This document shows, one piece after another, positions 58,234 to 64,000 of a stretch of DNA of 64,000 nucleotides. Every line of letters starts with the position of its first letter. Position 1 is the first letter of the stretch. This DNA comes from Holothuria scabra (lineage: Eukaryota > Echinodermata > Holothuroidea > Aspidochirotida > Holothuriidae), in NCBI GenBank assembly GCA_037179385.1, contig CM074188.1:27917318-27981317 (forward strand). The letters are read 5' to 3'. The translations under genes and the position numbers were made by a program. The notes under the pieces are model-generated. The model was not told the DNA's origin and ran no database searches. It saw only the letters and a program-made list of their open reading frames with translations.

Positions 58234-61120
58234 TAGTGGTCTAACCGATTATGCTATAATCGGTAAAACTCAATTACCGATTAATTAATTAAACAATCAG
58301 CCCGATGCCGCTCACCGATTATTAGAAAGAGGGAAATCACATGTTTGTCTCTATAGTACGCGCCCCTTGCTTTGTGCACATCGTGTATACCACAACCACA
58401 ACCAGGATAGAAAATATTGGGAATTGTTGTTCCGTTCGTTTCACGAACGGGATATCATTTTTGTAGGGGTAATATTTTCAATTCAAAAGTGAAGATTAGG
58501 GCTGTGCATTTTCGGTTAATTCACTATCCGTTTAACCGATTTTATTAACCGGCGGTTAACCGTTTAACCGAATATGACGTAATGTTCACACAACAACAAA
58601 AAGTCAACATTTCCAGAGAGCGCCATCACTTTTGTACAGGAAAGTGCAAGTCTAAAATGGCGCCGTAAGTCATGTTCGCACATGTAAGTATGTGGCAAAA
58701 ATGTGTGTGTCATAGTAGCGATCTGTACAATTGCACTGTAAACGGCCCACCAGCCGCAAACAGCACAACCAAGCCCTATTTTCCTGCATAAATTAAGGAA
58801 TTCCCAGCATTCCTACTGTAAAGTTATTTACAGTAGGACTTATGGAATGTTATCATATGACGTCGTTACGAACGTAAACAATTGAGCACGTGGTCCCATG
58901 CATGCAGTAGACTTGCGTGCGTATCCGTTTTTACCATTAAACAAGGGACCATGTTTTGCTCGGTGACATCATATGCACACGATCTATTGCAAAATTTGAA
59001 TTGCCTCTGCATTGTGATTGGTTCAAATACGTTGATTCTGAGCCAGCCAATCACAACTCGCGCCATCGCCTATGTGATTTAGTGTGTGAAAATACCAGAC
59101 CTCCGAACGAATTTCCTCATTGAGTTTGCGTTATGACGATCGCACTTCCCAGGCTTACATAGCCCGCCTGTGCAGCCGGCCAAGCCCCGTGCTAAATTCA
59201 CCAAGAAACGGCAGCTCAAATCTCTGCGTACTTGGATTTTTTCGGGGGTCTGACTTAAGTGCATTTCATTTGCTGATTATTTTGAAACAAGACGGTAAGG
59301 TTTGGACAAGAAGTGGCAAAATTACGAGGATATTTATATCAGAAAGAAACCATAAGATAACGTTAATCGAGTCCATTTTTTTGCTGTCCAAGACCGCTAA
59401 AAATAAGATCGTTACTTTTACGTGCATCGTAGGGTTGACTTCTACAGTACAGTACATTATCGCAACTTCGACCCAGTCGGTTCAAAGAACTGCGTATGCA
59501 TATTCATAAAAGTCAACATGGAATGTTCCATTTTATATGATATTGGGCAAACAACAAAATGGCGGGAATTATCTGGTGCTAACGATCGTATTTTTACGGG
59601 TTAAATTTTTCCCAAATACTGCTACTAACAATGAAAAATAATGAAATTTACGGAGGTGTCGCATGATAAAATATTTCGATTAGCTACAGTGGGAAGGCTT
59701 ATTCAAATATACTTTTGTGCCCTAATCATGGTCTCGCGGAGGTTTTATTGCCATAGAAATACAGGGCTTGGTAACTTTTGTTACAGCTCCCTGCTTGTCT
59801 TGTGGCTTTCTTTTCGCTTGGTAACCTCTGAAACATGCCGCTATAATTTCTAAAGTTGTGCTTGGGTGTTGCTATTGAAGGGATTAGGAGACGAGCACGC
59901 GGAGTTCTGCCTACGAAAGTAACAATGGGTGCGCCACTTGTCACTCATCATAATGTACTTAATTCGGGGAGCTGCCGCGGAATTGATCCGTTCAATCGAA
60001 CGGCCGATTTTAAAACCGTTTTTACAGTTATTGTTCGAGCGATAATTTGTGAGAAACTGACACTGTTTGTTGCGCGATGTTTGTGAAACAGTTTACCAAC
60101 AAAGCCACCCCGCGGCAACTGAGTTATTGGCAATACAAAAACGGTTAATCTATGAAGAGGAATGACGCACGAGTAACCGACGAGTCGGTCGGTTAATCGG
60201 TTAACTGATTAACCGTCACAGCCCTAGTGAAGATACAAATCAATTGTTAATACAATAGAATTGTTTGCAGTCGATGTCATATGCCCTTTGATAATTTAGT
60301 TCCAAGGCCACCATCATGCTCTGTCTAGTTTTCATCCTCCAATCATGTCGGGACATTTCCATTCTTTTACTGTACTGGATTGTAGTTGCTTTAATGTACT
60401 GTAGCTACTCTCGGGCTCCCGTCTTAAACAACCCCATGTAGAGCAATCATAATAATATTAGCAGTTCTGGGCAGCAAAAAAATTGCACCTGATTAATGTA
60501 TCTTATGGTTCCTTTCAGATGTAAATATCCCTGTATATTTTTAGCAGTTCTCTTCCAAAACTTATGTCTTGTTTAAAAAGAATCTGCAACTGAAATGTAA
60601 GAAAGTCAGATCCCCACATAATCCACATTGGCAGATATTTGTGGTGCCGTTTCTATGTGAATTTAGCATGGAACTCGCCCGGCTTCGCTAGCTGGCTATG
60701 TAAGCCAGTCTGTTCTATGCGTATTGTGCAGAACAGCTTGTACAGCAACTTATGCAGCACTTTCTGAGAGACAGCAAGGAATACACCTTGAATGCAATTC
60801 TAAATCTAATTTCAGGTAAAACAAATGGGTTATAGCAGTAAATATCAAACAATCATTTCCATGGCAGGGGTTAAATTTATACGTTTGTGATTATCAATGC
60901 TTCTCGTTTTGGCGGGAAGTTAATGGATTGAGTATTTACAGGGATTTTAACGAAACTAAGAGCCCTTTTTCAAGTATATTTTAGCCCCTTTTTTCCAGTT
61001 TGCGAATAATTGGTGGCAATGATCGGTTGAATGACAGAAATTTACCAATGCCGATTATTTACCGATGACGGAATAATCGGCTAGATGTTGATTACTTAAC
61101 AGATGATCGGTCGAACACTA
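58234..61120 (+). mobile_element. Middle hAT-type element of the nest
   Basis: Starts TAGTGGTCTAACCGATTA and ends GATCGGTCGAACACTA. Flanks AACATATT and ATCATATT agree in 7 of 8 bases. ACCGATTA/TAATCGG motifs are repeated at both ends (58248-58325 and 61021-61115). Length 2887 bp including the inner element, about 1.15 kb without it. Confidence 0.88.
58497..60226 (+). mobile_element. Innermost hAT-type element of the nest
   Basis: Starts TAGGGCTGTGCATTTTCGG and ends AACCGTCACAGCCCTA. It has an exact 8-bp duplication GTGAAGAT on both sides (58489-58496 and 60227-60234). GGTTAACCG/CGGTTAA motifs cluster at both ends (58514-58570 and 60188-60215). 1730 bp, CpG-rich interior, only short open frames (the longest has 129 codons and no known domain). 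Confidence 0.94.
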
Positions 61121-61849
61121 ATCATATTGTGTATACTTAAGGGTGTGTGATGAATTATTAGGGACAGAAAACATTAAGATTGACCCCATAGGCAACTTTA
61201 ATTTGTAATGAGTAATGTCTTCTGAAATTCAAGATGAAACACATTTCCTGCTTGTACTACACAACTTTAATGGGCAAGTAATGTTAAAAAGTAAAGAAAA
61301 GTAAAGTGAAGTGTTCAAATGTGTATTTTATAGACAACCCAATGCAATTAAACTGAAACACTGCGTTGAATGATGTGACTCAGGTACAACTGTAATATGG
61401 ATTATCCATTTTGTACAGTACTACTGTGCCATGCAGTAAACTTATTTAAATTGCATGAAAGGTCTTTTCATCCATTCAGTTTATTTCACACAGTTGGAGG
61501 AATTTGAAGTCATATTTGTTACATGTACATGGAAATCAGTTACTTTTATAACTTTGTTGCTTGTTTGGTTCAGTCATTTTTAAGGGCTAAATAAAGGTGT
61601 TCAAATGTTATATACTGTAACATGCACTGATAAGCTATAATTTATGAGCTTTAAATTAATTCTGAGACAGTAACTGCACAGTTTGCATGTTTGTTTTAAC
61701 TCATGTACATAATGCTACCCAAGTTTACAGAAAATCCGGTTCCGGCCGGATTTAAAAAAAATCCGGCCGGAACCGGAACCGGATATTTTTTCACTATCCG
61801 GCCGGATAATCCGGCTGGACCGGATATCCGGTGCATCCCTACCCTTGGA

Positions 61850-64000
61850 TACAAGGGTTACAGGGACAATGCCGAAATGGGGCCAAGCTTCTGGGAGCTC
61901 TGGCTTATTGTAATTACAGAAATTAAAACAATGAGAAGTGTTTGTAATTTAGCCTTTTCAATGTTCAAAATCCTTGAGGCTCCATAAAACCACCAACTCT
62001 TCACCTTGTTTGAGAGTTTCATTAAGAGAAGTGCAAGATTTTAATCAACCCCACGTGCATTTCAAATCACCTTACGGAATTTACAGTAGAGTCATGATAA
62101 TACTTGCTATACAGCACCACACAACACTTACTTCTTCTCATAACAAAATATACCATGTTTGGGAGAATCATTAGTTTTTAAGTCTTACAGTACCATTGCA
62201 GATGAAACCCTGTAATGATGAAGTATATTGCTGTGTGTTTCATGTTTGAAATAATTATATTTTGAAAGGTACCTAGCAAATACAGGACACCTTTACTTCA
62301 ATCCCAATTCCACTTTCCAATCTTGAAAAGCTGGCCTATTGCAAATTCAAGCCCATCCAGGACAACACAGTATCTCTGACTCCAGCAGCAAATAAAGTCT
62401 ACTTGCACTTTAACTGGCCTTAGTACCCCTCATTGGGGCGTTGCTGTGTTACCACGAGGGAGGATCGCAGAAAACAAACAAACAAAGAAACAAACTGCCC
62501 TGGGGGCTCAGCGGACTTAACATATTTAAAAAAAAGAAAAGGAAAACCCAGGGCCTTGTTGTGTCCTTCTCAAATTCTCAAAACAACACACAATTGTATA
62601 GGAAAAGGGCAAAACTTGTGTGACTGTGCCATCACACAGGGTTATTAGTGTTTGGTTCCCAGAAAAAAAAAATATATAATTCTCGAATCACTGCAACACC
62701 ATGACTCCAACAAAAAATAAGACTTTTATTGGATGAGGTATTCTGCTGAAAACCAAAATAATTAGCAGTAATTCTGTGAGATTGGGACATCTACACCTAC
62801 AGGGTACAGTAGCTTACACACACATGATACCACAATGAGCAGAAAAACAAATTTAGGTTAATAGAGGGACAAACATAAAGTTAAACTCTAAAAAACAGTT
62901 TGAGCCAAATCAGCTTATCACAATTTGAGTCATGACTCATTGACTTTTGATAGAGAGCTCAAATTCCAAACAGTATTTGGTTTCCAAACACGCTTCACTG
63001 AGCTCTCGCCAGAGCATCTGTTTGGCAGGTGTGCTCTGTGTCTTTACATGCTGAGTGCCATGGTCGAATAAATTACTGATACTGAAACTTACCCTGCTAT
63101 AACAATTGTTTCACCTGTTGCTTGCTCTTATAATGATTCAGTCCATTAACCCAAATTCTTTACCTGGTAAATTCACATATGGGATTATAACATTTACTTT
63201 TCATGGAAATTGCATCATTGCTACTGATAATAGTATTAATGTATGTTGTAACTAGTGTACATGTATGCACATGTGCATTTAGAACTGACAGCACAGCTGC
63301 AGGTGTACAGCTAATTCGTTAACACACCAATTTCAGGGCACATGCAGACAAGGAAGCTAAGAATATGCAAATGGCAGGCCCACAGAACTGAGAAACACAG
63401 TTCGTGTTGCTACGATACAAACACTCATTTTCCTGTTTTTTAAATGAGTTTTAAAGGAGGACCGTCAATGATGAAGGACTCTCAAATTGTATGAAATGTT
63501 CACAGCTACTGTAGGCCTAGCCCTCGAACAGGGCTGTGTGTTCGTTACATGGCCTAGGCTTATTCCTCTCCCAACACAGCCCTTGCACGGATAACAATCA
63601 CAAATGTAGTCACTAGCCAGAACACCCGCGGAATGTCATCTCTTGCATCTCCGAATGACAAAATATTCTCACCAAGCTTCTCACAGATGATCTCTGGCAC
63701 AAAGTTTCATCACAGAATGGCCGAATTTTCACTGCCAATTTTGACCGTAACAGTAAGTCAATGGGTCATGTTTTTCAGTTCTTGACAACTGATCTTTGTA
63801 GAGGTCAAAGGTCACGAGAAGGAACTTGGCAAAATGGATTACTTCACCTGTGTAGCTGTCTTCATATTACCATCTTTGATTCAGTAACAATAAAATGTAA
63901 ACGTTATTTGGAATGCCACCTAGACTGTGCTTTTGTCACTTACCAACTGCATTTCCATCCCATCATACACCAAAAGAAAATGGGTGCTACTTGTGCAGAT
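61850..64000. other. Right flank, nothing firm
   Basis: No recognised exon or repeat with ends. At 63943-64000 the minus strand has a strong donor-like CAGTTG|GTAAGTG after an open stretch that runs off the window, but no protein match is apparent. Confidence 0.4.

Larger units (their letters stand above)
57494..61841 (+). mobile_element. Outermost hAT-type element of a three-level nest
   Basis: Starts TAGGGATGCAGCGGAACC and ends CCGGTGCATCCCTA. It has an exact 8-bp duplication CCCTTGGA on both sides (57486-57493 and 61842-61849). Both ends are packed with CCGGCCGGA/TCCGG motifs (57527-57590 and 61735-61832). Length 4348 bp including nested insertions; about 1.46 kb without them. No transposase was found. 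Confidence 0.93.

Noticed and set aside
59120..59509. 129-codon plus-strand open frame
   Set aside because: Entirely within the innermost hAT-type element; no transposase motif, and overlapping frames on the other strand.
63943..64000. Minus-strand open stretch ending in CAGTTG|GTAAGTG at the right edge
   Set aside because: A good donor sequence but no visible acceptor in the window and no recognisable protein. Phase-0 in the longest frame and not joinable to the candidate exon at 56623.

Overview
The window is eukaryotic nuclear DNA: AT-rich, rich in introns and interspersed repeats, with no bacterial gene organisation. One gene is recognisable with confidence: the RasGAP gene RASA1 (p120-RasGAP) on the minus strand. 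Fourteen coding exons between 34724 and 5497 give the order SH2 - SH3 - SH2 - PH - C2 - start of RasGAP, with GT/AG splice sites and compatible phases throughout (1838 nt, about 612 codons). The exons diverge from vertebrate RASA1 but align almost without gaps. Together with the repeats (tRNA-derived SINEs, a CR1/L2-type LINE tail, hAT and TTAA-flanked MITEs) this suggests a marine invertebrate, probably a deuterostome and possibly an echinoderm. That placement is inference.

Layout. 1-5496: no exon recognised; this should be the intron leading to the remaining RasGAP exons, which lie off the left edge, including the one with the arginine finger. 5497-34724: RASA1 exons, with introns holding SINEs, MITEs, tandem repeats and a LINE fragment. 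34725-64000: no confident coding sequence; either a very long first intron of RASA1 or its 5' flank. A phase-compatible candidate upstream exon lies at 56623-56688 but is weakly supported. The N-terminal exon(s) of RASA1 were not otherwise found.

The most striking content is mobile DNA. At least six non-autonomous hAT-type elements can be delimited, most by terminal inverted repeats plus 8-bp target-site duplications. Three are nested inside each other (57494-61841 contains 58234-61120, which contains 58497-60226). Nearly every one carries its own short palindromic motif repeated just inside its ends (GGGTACCC, ACCGGTACC, CCGGCCGG, ACCGATTA, GGTTAACCG, GGTTGTCC). Two families of piggyBac-like, TTAA-flanked MITEs are also present. 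One family has two inverted copies that bracket exactly the two exons of the second SH2 domain; those exons total 201 nt, so they could be skipped or circularised in frame.

No RNA gene, CRISPR array, intact transposase or reverse transcriptase was found. Almost all open frames outside the RASA1 exons are short and look random or repeat-derived.
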